Assembly (NCBI RefSeq): GCF_014773225.1
Contig: NZ_JACXAJ010000010.1
Coordinates: 62,001 to 126,000, forward strand
Length of the DNA: 64,000 nt
DNA from: Pontibacter aquaedesilientis
GTDB lineage: Bacteria > Bacteroidota > Bacteroidia > Cytophagales > Hymenobacteraceae
Reading direction: 5' to 3'
The translations under genes and the position numbers were made by a program. This document shows positions 26,655 through 35,413 of the stretch, piece by piece (positions within the stretch are counted from its first letter, which is position 1; each line of letters opens with the position of its first letter). The notes under the pieces were generated by a model. It was not told the DNA's origin, searched no databases, and saw only the letters and a list, made by a program, of their open reading frames with translations.

Positions 26655-26981
26655 ATGATAACAGTATCAGATAAAGCAAAAGAGAAGGTGTTGAAGCTGA
26701 AGCAGGACGCCCAGCTCGACGATACGTTTCGTCTGCGCGCATCTGTTGCAGGTGGTGGCTGTTCCGGGCTTTCCTATAACCTCGACTTCGATGATGAGGT
26801 AAAGCCCATGGACCAGGAGTTTGAAGACAAAGGCATAAAGGTAGTGGTTGACATGAAAAGCTTCCTATACCTAGCCGGTACCGAACTTGATTTTTCGGAC
26901 GGTCTGAACGGCAAAGGCTTTTACTTCAATAACCCCAATGCTTCCCGTACCTGCGGTTGCGGCGACAGTTTCTCCGTTTAA
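26655..26981 (+). CDS. iscA: A-type Fe-S carrier, IscA/HesB family
   Basis: A 108-residue A-type carrier protein. The three Cys are in the right places: [15 protein letters not shown] and the C-terminal [10 protein letters not shown]. The [20 protein letters not shown] block is typical. It receives clusters from IscU and hands them to apo-proteins. Last gene of the operon, followed by a strong 16-bp hairpin terminator. Could equally be called ErpA-like; sequence alone does not separate the two. Confidence 0.93.
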   Translation: MITVSDKAKEKVLKLKQDAQLDDTFRLRASVAGGGCSGLSYNLDFDDEVKPMDQEFEDKGIKVVVDMKSFLYLAGTELDFSDGLNGKGFYFNNPNASRTCGCGDSFSV

Positions 26982-27001
26982 TATAACAGCAGCTTATATA
27001 G

Positions 27002-27042
27002 AGCAGAAGGGCCAGCTTTTACTAGCTGGCCCTTCTGCTTTT
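27002..27042 (+). terminator. Terminator of the isc operon
   Basis: A perfect 16-bp stem: AGCAGAAGGGCCAGCT (27002-27017) with AGCTGGCCCTTCTGCT (27024-27039), then TTTT. It may also serve the converging T9SS cargo gene. Confidence 0.93.
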
Positions 27043-27058
27043 ATGGCATACCTCAGCC

Positions 27059-28351
27059 TTATTTTTTCAGGAACTTCATCACCTGTTTCTTTCCCGCCTC
27101 ATCCAACAGCACCAGCATATAATTGCCATAGCCGAGCGAACTGATATTTAGGGTATGGACCGAACTGCCCAAGAGTGACTGCTGGAGAACATTTCTTCCA
27201 AGTTTATCATACACCATCACAGTATAAATTGTCTGTGATAGCGGTATTTGTAACTTAATTTCCTGAGAGGCAATGGTGGGGTATAAAGAAGCTGAAGTTA
27301 TCTGCCCTGTACTTACAGTTATTACTTTCGAATAGGCATACGTCATGTCCTCGTCCACTTGCTTCAACCTGTAGTAGGAAACGCCAGGCAATGGATTTTC
27401 ATCGCGAAAGGCATAGTGAGTAATAAGGCTGGTTGTTCCCTGCGACGCGACTATACCTGCTGTCTGATATTGCCGCCCATCGGTACTACGCTCAATTTCA
27501 AAGTGGCGGCTGTTCTGCTCAGATGCGGTTGTCCAATTCAACTCGACCGCATTTCCTGTTGCCCGTGCTGTAAACTTAGTAAGCTCTACCGGCAACGGCG
27601 TATAATCCTGTGTAAAATTCCACGATACGCGCACATCATCTATCGCCAAGCCATGGTCCTGTTGCAGTTCATCCGGATCATACCAGCGCAGCATGATGTA
27701 ATGCCCGCTCGGTATCGCTTCCGGGAAGGTATAGGAAAACTCCATACGGTTCTGAGGCAGGTTGCCATCAACATGACCCGCCGTTCTCTTATTGACAGGA
27801 CTATTGAACTGCAAGGAAGGTACGGTGGTCCAGCCGGGGGTATTGAGCTTGACAGTTAGGTTAAAAGCTGAGGGATGCTCTGCAATGGCATAGGTAAAAA
27901 GTAGTCGCTGAACATCTGTATTTGCACTCCCACAGCGCCACTGCTCTGCTATGTAACTCAAATCAAGCGCAGTGATGGTTCTGCCTGATGTGTTTTGCAA
28001 CAGAAGGTTATAGGTTATCTCTGTCCCGGAAGCGGTAAGAGCGCCAAGTGCCCGATCGGTCGAACTTGTATGGCCATAGCTATAAAGTCCACCTGTATTG
28101 GATGAGCCGTTATTGACGAAAATGACATTGCTGGCAGGGGAACGATGCACCGTCCAGCCATCTGGAATAAAGGCATTGACACCTAATTCAGCTTGAGTCC
28201 CGGTTCTCGGTAAGGAATTGAAATCCTGCGTATAGGCCCTTACTATACTACCCATTTCTACTGCTTGTGCATTAGCCGACTGAGCATATACACAAAACAC
28301 AAGCAAAATATATGCTTTCGCATATCTTACCCATGCCATCTCTTTTGTCAT
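27059..28351 (-). CDS. Secreted protein with type IX sorting domain
   Basis: A 430-residue protein. Signal peptide ending near SANAQ; a beta-sandwich region of about 200 residues (FIPDGWTVHRSPASNVIFV, then LRWYDPDELQQDHGLAIDDV, reminiscent of lectin/endonuclease-associated domains of Bacteroidota); a fibronectin-like linker with the very common VELTKFTARATGNAVELNW and EQNSRHFEIERSTDG; and a C-terminal T9SS type A signal (SLYPTIASQEIKLQI, then YGNYMLVLLDEAGKKQVMKF). It should be exported through the T9SS and processed by a PorU-type sortase. No catalytic residues recognised; ligand unknown. Confidence 0.87.
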   Translation of the reverse strand: MTKEMAWVRYAKAYILLVFCVYAQSANAQAVEMGSIVRAYTQDFNSLPRTGTQAELGVNAFIPDGWTVHRSPASNVIFVNNGSSNTGGLYSYGHTSSTDRALGALTASGTEITYNLLLQNTSGRTITALDLSYIAEQWRCGSANTDVQRLLFTYAIAEHPSAFNLTVKLNTPGWTTVPSLQFNSPVNKRTAGHVDGNLPQNRMEFSYTFPEAIPSGHYIMLRWYDPDELQQDHGLAIDDVRVSWNFTQDYTPLPVELTKFTARATGNAVELNWTTASEQNSRHFEIERSTDGRQYQTAGIVASQGTTSLITHYAFRDENPLPGVSYYRLKQVDEDMTYAYSKVITVSTGQITSASLYPTIASQEIKLQIPLSQTIYTVMVYDKLGRNVLQQSLLGSSVHTLNISSLGYGNYMLVLLDEAGKKQVMKFLKK

Positions 28352-28610
28352 TTTGGCTAAAAGTAAAATTTTTGAATACTGAAGTAATGCTATTAATGAT
28401 AGAATTTGTTCAGTAACTCTTAGCCAATTTTATAAGTTCAAAAAAGATATCTAATGGGAATATTTTTTTATTCAGTGTTTAACCACCGAATAATCATCAC
28501 ATAAATACTTCTTTATCACCACTTAATGGGCGACAATAATTAGGCTATGAAGAAATGGCCTTTTTGGAAGGAAAGATTGAGAACACCAATTTGTAGAATG
28601 AGGATTAACC

Positions 28611-28925
28611 TTAATCTTCCGATGTTACAATTTGGTTCAGGTTAGCGGTATTGAAATGCTGGTAAACACGTAGCACGATTGCCAATGCAACGGCGGCCTC
28701 GGCAGCTGCTATGATAATAACAAAGAGGGAAAACAATTGACCTTGCATGAGCTGAGGATCATGGCGACTAAATGCTACCAAGTTGAGGTTGGCCGCATTG
28801 AAAATTAGCTCTATCCCCATCAGGACGACCACTGCATGCCGCTTGGTGATGACAGCCAGTATACCCAGGCTAAAAAGCACAGCGCTCAGCAGCAAAATAT
28901 GTTCTAAAGGAATCTGGTTGAGCAT
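28611..28925 (-). CDS. nuoK: NADH-quinone oxidoreductase subunit K
   Basis: A 104-residue, three-helix membrane protein. The conserved Glu pair of NuoK is visible (MGIELIFNAANLNLVAFS and AEAAVALAIVLRVY). It is part of the proton-pumping arm of complex I. It overlaps nuoJ in TAATG fashion. It is the last nuo gene here: nuoL, M and N do not follow, and a 260-bp AT-rich gap leads to a converging-orientation cargo gene on the same strand. Confidence 0.95.
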   Translation of the reverse strand: MLNQIPLEHILLLSAVLFSLGILAVITKRHAVVVLMGIELIFNAANLNLVAFSRHDPQLMQGQLFSLFVIIIAAAEAAVALAIVLRVYQHFNTANLNQIVTSED

Positions 28926-29437
28926 TATACTTCTTGTTTATCAGTGGCGATATAAGCGGCTCCTATCAAGGCAATGAGCAGCAACAAGGAGGCTATTTCA
29001 AATGGCAACACAAAGTCTGTCATCAGCTTGATGCCTATACCTTGCACCGTGCTTTTCTGAGCCCCCAACATATCCGTGCTGGCTGCCTGCAACCAGGGCA
29101 ATGAGGCAAATTTGGTCTGCCAGATGGTATAGCAAAGCCCAATAAGCGTTAACAGTGAAATCGTGATACCCCAGCCTTTGTTCACATTTTCTGACATCAC
29201 CGATTTGTCGTGCACGCGGCTGCTCAGCATAATGCCGAACAGAATCAATACCAGCACGCCGCCCACGTATACCATCAGCTGTGTAACGGCCACAAAGTCG
29301 GCAAACAACAGCACATAGATCGCCGCCACGCTCAGCAAGGTAAGCAGAAGCGCGAATCCTGCATAGAGCAGGTTGCGTGTCAGCACCATATAAGCGCCAG
29401 AAAGAATTGCTACCGCTGCAAAAAAATAGAAAAGCAT
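28925..29437 (-). CDS. nuoJ: NADH-quinone oxidoreductase subunit J
   Basis: A 170-residue membrane protein with five predicted helices. The NuoJ signature with a pi-bulge helix is present (FADFVAVTQLMVYVGGVLVL). It forms part of the membrane arm of complex I. It starts 46 bp after nuoI and overlaps nuoK. Confidence 0.95.
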   Translation of the reverse strand: MLFYFFAAVAILSGAYMVLTRNLLYAGFALLLTLLSVAAIYVLLFADFVAVTQLMVYVGGVLVLILFGIMLSSRVHDKSVMSENVNKGWGITISLLTLIGLCYTIWQTKFASLPWLQAASTDMLGAQKSTVQGIGIKLMTDFVLPFEIASLLLLIALIGAAYIATDKQEV

Positions 29438-29483
29438 CTTTATCAGTGATCAGTAATCAATTAACAGTAATCATTCCTATGGA

Positions 29484-30092
29484 TCAGCCCTGCTGCTTTC
29501 TGGCTGCCAGAGCCGCTGCTTTAGCTGCCGCCATCTCCTCCTGCTGCTTCTGCAAGAGTTGCTTTTTCTCCGCTGCCTCCTCAGGCGAAAGATCTGTGAA
29601 GTGGTAAATCATGTTCTTGATATCCACTTCTGCGAAATCATACACCGGTGTCATGGTTAGGCAGTCGGTTGGGCAGACGGTGGTACAGAGGCCACAGTAG
29701 CAGCACTTCGCCATGTCGATGTCGAACACGGGGGCGTAAAGTCGCTTTTTGGTACCGTCAGAGGTCATGCCAATCTCTTCCGTCGCCTTCACTGACTCAA
29801 TCGTGATACAGTTAACCGGGCAAATCTTGGCGCAAAGGTCACACACAATGCAATCGTCGATCTCGTTGTGTAACCGGTAACGGCCGTTGTCTGGCACAGG
29901 TATAGCCTCATACGGATAAGTGAGCGTAACCAGTCCTTCCGGTTGGTTAAAGTAGTTCTTATCCATGACGGGCACGGGATTACGCCGCTTGCCTGCATTG
30001 GTAAAATGCTTCCAGGTCAGCCGCAAGCCACTCAACAGCGACTTGGTTACTTCCCAAAATCCGGCTTTATGTTTTAGGGCTGTTCTTTCCAT
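29484..30092 (-). CDS. nuoI: NADH-quinone oxidoreductase subunit I (two 4Fe-4S)
   Basis: A 202-residue ferredoxin-like subunit. Two CxxCxxCxxxCP motifs are visible: CIVCDLCAKICPVNC and CCYCGLCTTVCPTDC, binding clusters N6a and N6b that carry electrons toward the quinone site. The N-terminal amphipathic region (VTKSLLSGLRLTWKHF) packs on the membrane arm. The C-terminal tail is Ala/Gln-rich and probably disordered (about 30 residues, EEAAEKKQLLQKQQEEM). A 122-bp gap with short repeats separates it from nuoH. Confidence 0.96.
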   Translation of the reverse strand: MERTALKHKAGFWEVTKSLLSGLRLTWKHFTNAGKRRNPVPVMDKNYFNQPEGLVTLTYPYEAIPVPDNGRYRLHNEIDDCIVCDLCAKICPVNCITIESVKATEEIGMTSDGTKKRLYAPVFDIDMAKCCYCGLCTTVCPTDCLTMTPVYDFAEVDIKNMIYHFTDLSPEEAAEKKQLLQKQQEEMAAAKAAALAARKQQG

Positions 30093-30214
30093 TTTTTATA
30101 AGACACTAGACTTCAGATGTTAGAATTCAGACATAAACGTTCTATTCCTGATCTCCTCTATAAGCCTAATATTTTAATGTCTAATATCTAACGTCTAACT
30201 ACTACAATCTAAAC

Positions 30215-31318
30215 TTAAATCATCAGCAACCGCCATATACCTGCTAGCAGCACAACGGCCAAGGCAATGGGCGTAAGCACTTTCCAGCACAAGTGCATGA
30301 GCTGGTCTACGCGCAAACGCGGGTATGTCCAGCGAATTTGCAGTTGCAGAAACAGCAGTACGAAAGTTTTGCTCAGTAGCCAAAACCCTCCCCAAAGTAT
30401 ACCTGATACACCGCCTATCGTACCCGTTGTCCAATTGGCCAGTTTCAGGGCAGTCAGGTTAGGCAGCGGCGTATTCCAACTCCCCAGAAACAGGATTACT
30501 GCCACCAGGCTGACCAACACCATCATACTATACTCGGCCAGAAACAACACGGCGAACCGGAAACCGGAGTACTCCACATGGAAACCCGCCACCAGTTCCG
30601 ACTCCGCTTCAGGTATATCGAACGGTGCCCGGTTGCTTTCGGCAAGCGAGGCTATAAAGTAAATCACAAAAGCGACCAGCAAGATAGGTGCCCGGAAGAT
30701 GTTCCAGGTAGTGATACCGCCTATTTTGGTTGTGTCTATACCTAGGGCTTCAATGCCAAAGAGCCAGTTCTGTTCGAACTCCAGTCCAGAGAAGCGGTTC
30801 AGCAGGATTCCTTGCTGGTAGCTGATCTCCTGAAAGTCGAGCGATTGGCAGACCATGACCACAGAAAGGATAGCCAGGCCAGCCGGAATTTCATAGGACA
30901 CGATTTGGGCGACTGAGCGCATAGCACCCAACATGGCATACTTGTTATTGGAACCCCAGCCCGCCATCAGCAAGCCGACCACATCGAGCGAGATAATGGC
31001 CAGCAGGTAGAAAACCCCGATGCCTATACCTGCCGGCACCAACTCCGGTGCGAAAGGTATAACGGCGAAGCCCGCGAATACGGCAGCAAAAATAAGGATG
31101 GGTGCTAGTTTAAAGAGTTTTTTGTCAGCCGCTGCAGGTATAATGTCTTCTTTCTGGAGCAGTTTTACGACGTCCAACACCGATTGCAACGAGCCATACG
31201 GCCCCGCCTCTGTTGGGCCAAGGCGGTCCTGCATAAAGGCTGCCACCTTCCGCTCTGCATACGCCAGCACGATTACGATGCCCAGTAAAAGCACAAGTGT
31301 CAGCACGAAAGCAAGCAT
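30215..31318 (-). CDS. nuoH: NADH-quinone oxidoreductase subunit H
   Basis: A 367-residue membrane protein with about nine helices. Typical segments: YAERKVAAFMQDRLGPTEAG near 20, GLLMAGWGSNNKYAMLGAMR, and SLAESNRAPFDIPEAESELV followed by GFHVEYSGFRFA. NuoH joins the membrane arm to the quinone site. It is the first gene of this four-gene block; nuoA-G are not upstream, where a 220-bp AT-rich spacer with a long inverted repeat is found. Confidence 0.96.
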   Translation of the reverse strand: MLAFVLTLVLLLGIVIVLAYAERKVAAFMQDRLGPTEAGPYGSLQSVLDVVKLLQKEDIIPAAADKKLFKLAPILIFAAVFAGFAVIPFAPELVPAGIGIGVFYLLAIISLDVVGLLMAGWGSNNKYAMLGAMRSVAQIVSYEIPAGLAILSVVMVCQSLDFQEISYQQGILLNRFSGLEFEQNWLFGIEALGIDTTKIGGITTWNIFRAPILLVAFVIYFIASLAESNRAPFDIPEAESELVAGFHVEYSGFRFAVLFLAEYSMMVLVSLVAVILFLGSWNTPLPNLTALKLANWTTGTIGGVSGILWGGFWLLSKTFVLLFLQLQIRWTYPRLRVDQLMHLCWKVLTPIALAVVLLAGIWRLLMI

Positions 31319-31366
31319 AGGCGGTCAGGTTTTAGTAACAGGCAAAGGTAAGTTTTTAATTTGGAG

Positions 31367-31534
31367 ATTTGAAGATGTGGAATTTAGGAGACAAAGTGAT
31401 TTTTTAATTTTTGATACTTGAAAAATCAGCAGCGAATTCAGATCTGCTTAATACTCTACTAATATGCGGCTTCCTTTAAAAGCAGGTTGCACAGCTTGTC
31501 CGAAATTCATTTTCAAATTTCCACGTCTTCAAAT
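31367..31534. repeat. Inverted repeat of about 19 bp upstream of nuoH
   Basis: ATTTGAAGATGTGGAATTT (31367-31385) faces AAATTTCCACGTCTTCAAAT (31515-31534), complementary except for one mismatch and one indel, across about 130 bp of AT-rich sequence. No gene is seen between the arms. AT-rich GAAGATTTG-type repeats like this are common between genes in Bacteroidota. Confidence 0.65.
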
Positions 31535-31538
31535 CTTT

Positions 31539-32726
31539 TCACCCCTCCACCAGATGCGGCACAAACTGCGACAAGTTGGTGATGATGCCTTTCTCTCGAC
31601 GAAAACCGATGGCACTACCCTCGCCTGCCCAGAACACGCCGGCCTGGTATTGGTAGCCTTTTGCGTCCTCTGGTAATTCGCACCAGCGCTGGTATACCTG
31701 TTGTTGCTGGTCATACTCGCCCTCTACTTTAGTCACCTTGCCGCGATCCACTACTTCTATGCTTTGGCCTTCTCTGCCGAAATATGGTTTCTTGATGTAT
31801 TTCCCTGTCAGGGGCTCCAGGTCAGCTTCCAGCAGTAACGGATGGTATGGGAACGCCTTCCAAAGCCAAGCCAGCATGCCTTTACTTTGGAAGAGCAAGG
31901 TATAGGCTGGGTTAGCAATAGTCACGGTGCGGGAACGGGAAAGCAAGGTCAGGCTATCCAACAATTCTGGCTCCTCCCAGGCAATCTGCTCCCAGGGTAA
32001 TAGCTTGAAAAGGAAAGGAAAATGACGCCATTGGTCTGTATCTACCTGCGCCCATATACCTTTCTCTTCGCCCTCTGTTGAGATTGTCATGTCCTCGATC
32101 GGGCACAAATGCGCTTCAAAGCCCGCTTCAATGGCAGCTTGCGTGATCACTGCGCAATTGGCCTCGTCTTCCAGGCTGGCCCCGATGTAGGTGACCAACA
32201 GAGCCGGTGCCAGGTCGCTGTTCTGCTCACGCCATTGCTTGAGCTGCTCTACCAAAGCCTCGTATAAACCGGAATATTGGTTCGCTTCGTTCTTACCGGC
32301 CGCAGCCAGGCTAGCCCACTGCACCACAGCTGTCTCAGGTATAGAGGTGGCCGTATCGGCATTGAACTCCAGCAGCTTGGGGCCGTCCGGCGTCATGGCT
32401 AGGTCAAAGCGGCCATAGAGGTGCCACTGCCGGTCGTCGTTCCAGGACAGGCGCACGAGTTGCCAGAGATTCTCCGGTATACCCAGCACTTTCAGGAAAG
32501 CGTCAGGCAGATCGTTTGGTACGGCCTGCACCATCATATCATAAAGTGCACTGGCCGCGTCGAGCAATTCTTCAGCCTCCTCTTCGCTGATTACCACTGC
32601 CTCGCCTGGCAGATAATTAGCACAGCCATCTTCCACGCACCACTCCCAACCGAGACCGCGCACTGCTTTTTCCACGTCGCCGCCATGCGCTACGGTGCGG
32701 ATACTGGTTTTAGAATTTTCTAACAT
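31539..32726 (-). CDS. Glutathionylspermidine-synthase-family ATP-grasp enzyme (YgiC/YjfC-like)
   Basis: A 395-residue protein matching the synthetase domain of glutathionylspermidine synthase: RFDLAMTPDGPKLLEFNADTA in two parts with the ATP/Mg ligands, TSIPETAVVQW, and a C-terminal KKPYFGREGQSIEVV and GFRREKGIITN. No amidase domain is present, as in E. coli YgiC and YjfC, whose substrates are not settled. The small lipoprotein gene just upstream looks like YgiB, which supports the YgiC assignment. Confidence 0.87.
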   Translation of the reverse strand: MLENSKTSIRTVAHGGDVEKAVRGLGWEWCVEDGCANYLPGEAVVISEEEAEELLDAASALYDMMVQAVPNDLPDAFLKVLGIPENLWQLVRLSWNDDRQWHLYGRFDLAMTPDGPKLLEFNADTATSIPETAVVQWASLAAAGKNEANQYSGLYEALVEQLKQWREQNSDLAPALLVTYIGASLEDEANCAVITQAAIEAGFEAHLCPIEDMTISTEGEEKGIWAQVDTDQWRHFPFLFKLLPWEQIAWEEPELLDSLTLLSRSRTVTIANPAYTLLFQSKGMLAWLWKAFPYHPLLLEADLEPLTGKYIKKPYFGREGQSIEVVDRGKVTKVEGEYDQQQQVYQRWCELPEDAKGYQYQAGVFWAGEGSAIGFRREKGIITNLSQFVPHLVEG

Positions 32727-32883
32727 GAAACTCCCTGAAAAAAGAGATTGGACTTAAATACAGGTATAGCCACATAGGGTTATGCCTATTAGGCTATACC
32801 TAAAATGAAGGTATAGAAAGGTATACAACCAATAGACTAAGTTATACCTAGTGTCAGTTATGAATACGGCCTATACCTAAAAA

Positions 32884-33435
32884 CTAAGCACCTGCCCCGC
32901 CGCTGCGTCCACGGAAGTACCCACTACGGCCACTTCTCGGCGCTGTAGCTTGTTGGCGATAAGTCTGCACATTTTGTCTCCAGGCTGCTGTATTGTTCAT
33001 CACGCCCGGATTGGCATAGTAAGCTGGTCTTGGCGACATCATACGGCCGGCCATAAAGCCCATACCGCTCCACCACAGCACACTGCCCAGACCGAAGCCA
33101 CCCTGGTTGTACTGCTGCTCATTTTTGGCGATGTCGCGCATTTGGTTTTCTAAGGCGAGTCCCTGCAAGGTGTCTACACGGCCATCGTTATACTTCAGAA
33201 TCGCCATGCTCTGGCCCGGCGCTGTGGTGCGCTCATCCGTTATCTTCCATTGGTCGGGCGCCTCTTCGGTCAGCTCGGTTACGATACCGTCCGGAGCAGG
33301 CACTTCCGTACCGGCATTCCACTCGTCTTCATTCCGGGGATTCGAATCACAGCTAGTCAGGCCCAGCGTAGCGGCGGCGGCCACAATAAAGGCATTGCGC
33401 TTGAAGTCCCCTATCGTTAAATATCGCTTTTTCAT
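32884..33435 (-). CDS. YgiB-like (DUF1190-like) putative lipoprotein
   Basis: A 183-residue protein with an N-terminal signal and a possible lipobox (AAAATLGLTSC, Cys about residue 29). The middle is acidic. The C-terminal half has a Gly-rich membrane-like segment (GGFGLGSVLWWSGMGFMAG, then RMMSPRPAYY) and an Arg/Gly/Ser-rich tail. E. coli YgiB, partner of YgiC, has a similar plan: lipobox, then WMPLMAGYMMGRLM and a low-complexity tail. The gene sits directly upstream of the YgiC-like enzyme, as ygiB does of ygiC. Homology is inferred from layout and this short motif, not from overall similarity. Confidence 0.65.
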   Translation of the reverse strand: MKKRYLTIGDFKRNAFIVAAAATLGLTSCDSNPRNEDEWNAGTEVPAPDGIVTELTEEAPDQWKITDERTTAPGQSMAILKYNDGRVDTLQGLALENQMRDIAKNEQQYNQGGFGLGSVLWWSGMGFMAGRMMSPRPAYYANPGVMNNTAAWRQNVQTYRQQATAPRSGRSGYFRGRSGGAGA

Positions 33436-33650
33436 ATCAATTCTCGATTGTTATATAAAGGTACTTGTTTTACGGCAGTTTTGGAATTGTTGGACAGCCG
33501 TCTGTATTAATTGCTTAACCGTTGATTTGTCGGTTACGGTGCACAACTCACTGTAAATTTCGTTGATCGTTATCCGTTGTTCGTTAATTGTCGGGTGCAC
33601 AATTTGGATAGATTACTGTTTTCCCAAACTCTCCAACTCTTAATTTCCAG

Positions 33651-34469
33651 CTACTCCCACAGCGGATAATGCTCCAGGTGCACTTCGCGCTTAAAGAAAA
33701 TACGGGTACTCTCTTCGAAAGAACGGGTGAAGTCTGATACATAGAAGGTATGGTCGCTCGTAATTTGGTCCGAAGCCAGGTCGCTGGTCTCCAGAAATGC
33801 CTTTACATGCTGTGCCACGATCTGGCTGGCATCCAGCACATCGACCTTGCCCTGATAATAGCTCTCTATCTGCTTTTTGATGAGCGGGTAATGCGTGCAG
33901 CCTAGTATGAGCGCCTCTATACCTTGCAGATCAGGGTCCGACAGGTAAGCATGGATCACACTCTCTGATATAGAGTCGTTGAAAAACCCCTCCTCGATCA
34001 TGGCCGCTAAAAGTGGTGTGGCATGCGACTTCAGCGTGATGTTCAAGTCGAGTTCATCCACCTTCTTACGGTACACATTGGAGTTCACGGTCTGTTTCGT
34101 GCCAATCAGGCCGATTGTTTTACCCGGGTATGTTTGGCCGATGTATTGCACGATGGGGTCTATCACGTTCAGTACCTTGGCTTTGCTGCCCACATACTCT
34201 TTCACCAATTCGTAGGCAGCCGCCGAAGCCGAGTTGCAGGCGATCAGGATAACTTTGCAGCGTTGCCGTAACAACAGGTCGCATATCTTGACGGCATAAG
34301 CCTGAATAGCCGCTGTGGACTTGTCGCCGTAGGGCAAGTGCGCCGTATCGCCGAAGTATACCAATCGCTCATCGGGAAGTGCCTGTACGATAGCCTGCGC
34401 CACCGTTAATCCCCCAATGCCGCTGTCGAATATCCCAATGGGCCTATGCTTGTTTTCTTGTACCATCAT
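33651..34469 (-). CDS. murI: Glutamate racemase
   Basis: A 272-residue enzyme with both catalytic Cys: ILIACNSASAAAYEL and LILGCTHYPLI, and the N-terminal PIGIFDSGIGGLTVA. It makes D-glutamate for peptidoglycan. The start can be either of two consecutive ATGs. A 215-bp spacer without a gene separates it from the YgiB-like gene downstream. Confidence 0.96.
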   Translation of the reverse strand: MMVQENKHRPIGIFDSGIGGLTVAQAIVQALPDERLVYFGDTAHLPYGDKSTAAIQAYAVKICDLLLRQRCKVILIACNSASAAAYELVKEYVGSKAKVLNVIDPIVQYIGQTYPGKTIGLIGTKQTVNSNVYRKKVDELDLNITLKSHATPLLAAMIEEGFFNDSISESVIHAYLSDPDLQGIEALILGCTHYPLIKKQIESYYQGKVDVLDASQIVAQHVKAFLETSDLASDQITSDHTFYVSDFTRSFEESTRIFFKREVHLEHYPLWE

Positions 34470-34794
34470 AAGCGAAGATAGGCCAAATTCAGTTAAAAAA
34501 TGACGCTGACCATGATTTGAAGCACGTTGGCTGAATAATTTTATTGAATTGAATTATTTGAAATTATTATTGGGTTATAATTCGAACTGCGGAGCCCTGA
34601 ACACTGTTTACAAGTTATATTATTTTAACAATATATTTTGTAACTGCAAAAACAACTTACTATATTTAGATCAGTATATTTACAAGGTGAAGGTTATACG
34701 GAAATACCCATCCGGACCAGCTAAACAATTGACATCACGTTGGCTTTATCATACAGCAGATACAGCAGTCTATTTACCACTAAACCTAGCCCTT
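34470..34794. other. AT-rich divergent intergenic region
   Basis: 325 bp between murI and the RDD gene. An open frame continues upstream from the RDD protein through here, but its translation (Asn, Tyr, Leu and Lys rich) looks like AT-rich non-coding sequence. TATATTTA at about 34,675 is close to a -7 box. Nothing else recognised. Confidence 0.5.
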
Positions 34795-35325
34795 ATGCCA
34801 ACTGCTATCTCAAACTCAGCTTTTGTGAGCATGCCTGCCTCGCCTATGATCAGGCGAGCTCCCCTGTACGGCAACCTGGTTAGCCGTGCTGTCGCCTTTC
34901 TGGTAGACATGACGATTCTGGTCTTCTTTTATTCAATCATTCTTTACTCCACGGCTGAAAACCCATTGCAGTTTAATACTTGGAAAGAAGTTCTGTCGAA
35001 TGGGGGCATCAGCATCATGGAGTTTCAGGCTGTGCTTAAGGTTTTTATTTTCAGTCTCTATTTTCCTGTGCTTCACTGGCTCTATAACACATTGCTGGAG
35101 TCTTCTCCCAAGCAGGCGACCATAGGCAAATTTACTCTCGGCCTGAAAGTGACTGACCTGAGGGGCAAGCGTATTTCCTTCTGGCAAGCCAATTTGCGCT
35201 ACTTCTCCAAGATAATCTCCGCCCTGCCTTTACTGACAGGCTTTTTACTGATCCTGAGCACCCGTCGCCGCCAGGCGCTGCACGATTGTATTGCCCGCAC
35301 TATCGTTGTGGTGACAGAGCAGTAA
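34795..35325 (+). CDS. RDD family membrane protein
   Basis: About 176 residues from the ATG at 34795, chosen because the codons upstream look non-coding. Features of RDD proteins: NLVSRAVAFLVDMTILVFF with the R and D residues, a second helix region near 85-105, then QATIGKFTLGLKVTDLRGKR and RRRQALHDCIARTIVV. Two to three membrane helices. RDD proteins are small inner-membrane proteins of mostly unknown function; some act as Na+/H+ or other transporters. Single gene. Confidence 0.85.
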   Translation: MPTAISNSAFVSMPASPMIRRAPLYGNLVSRAVAFLVDMTILVFFYSIILYSTAENPLQFNTWKEVLSNGGISIMEFQAVLKVFIFSLYFPVLHWLYNTLLESSPKQATIGKFTLGLKVTDLRGKRISFWQANLRYFSKIISALPLLTGFLLILSTRRRQALHDCIARTIVVVTEQ

Positions 35326-35413
35326 ATTGCACTAAAAATTCTGGCTAATTGCTACCACCCCTTTTTGGCGTACGTATAATATACCTTGTATATCAAGCAG
35401 AAAGGAGGAAATT

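Noticed and set aside
33340-33365. tRNA-like word GATTCGAATCCCC on the minus strand
   Set aside because: It encodes part of the YgiB-like lipoprotein, and no acceptor or anticodon stem surrounds it.
34549-34794. Upstream in-frame extension of the RDD gene
   Set aside because: Asn, Tyr, Cys and Lys-rich translation in AT-rich intergenic sequence; RDD proteins begin near the chosen ATG.
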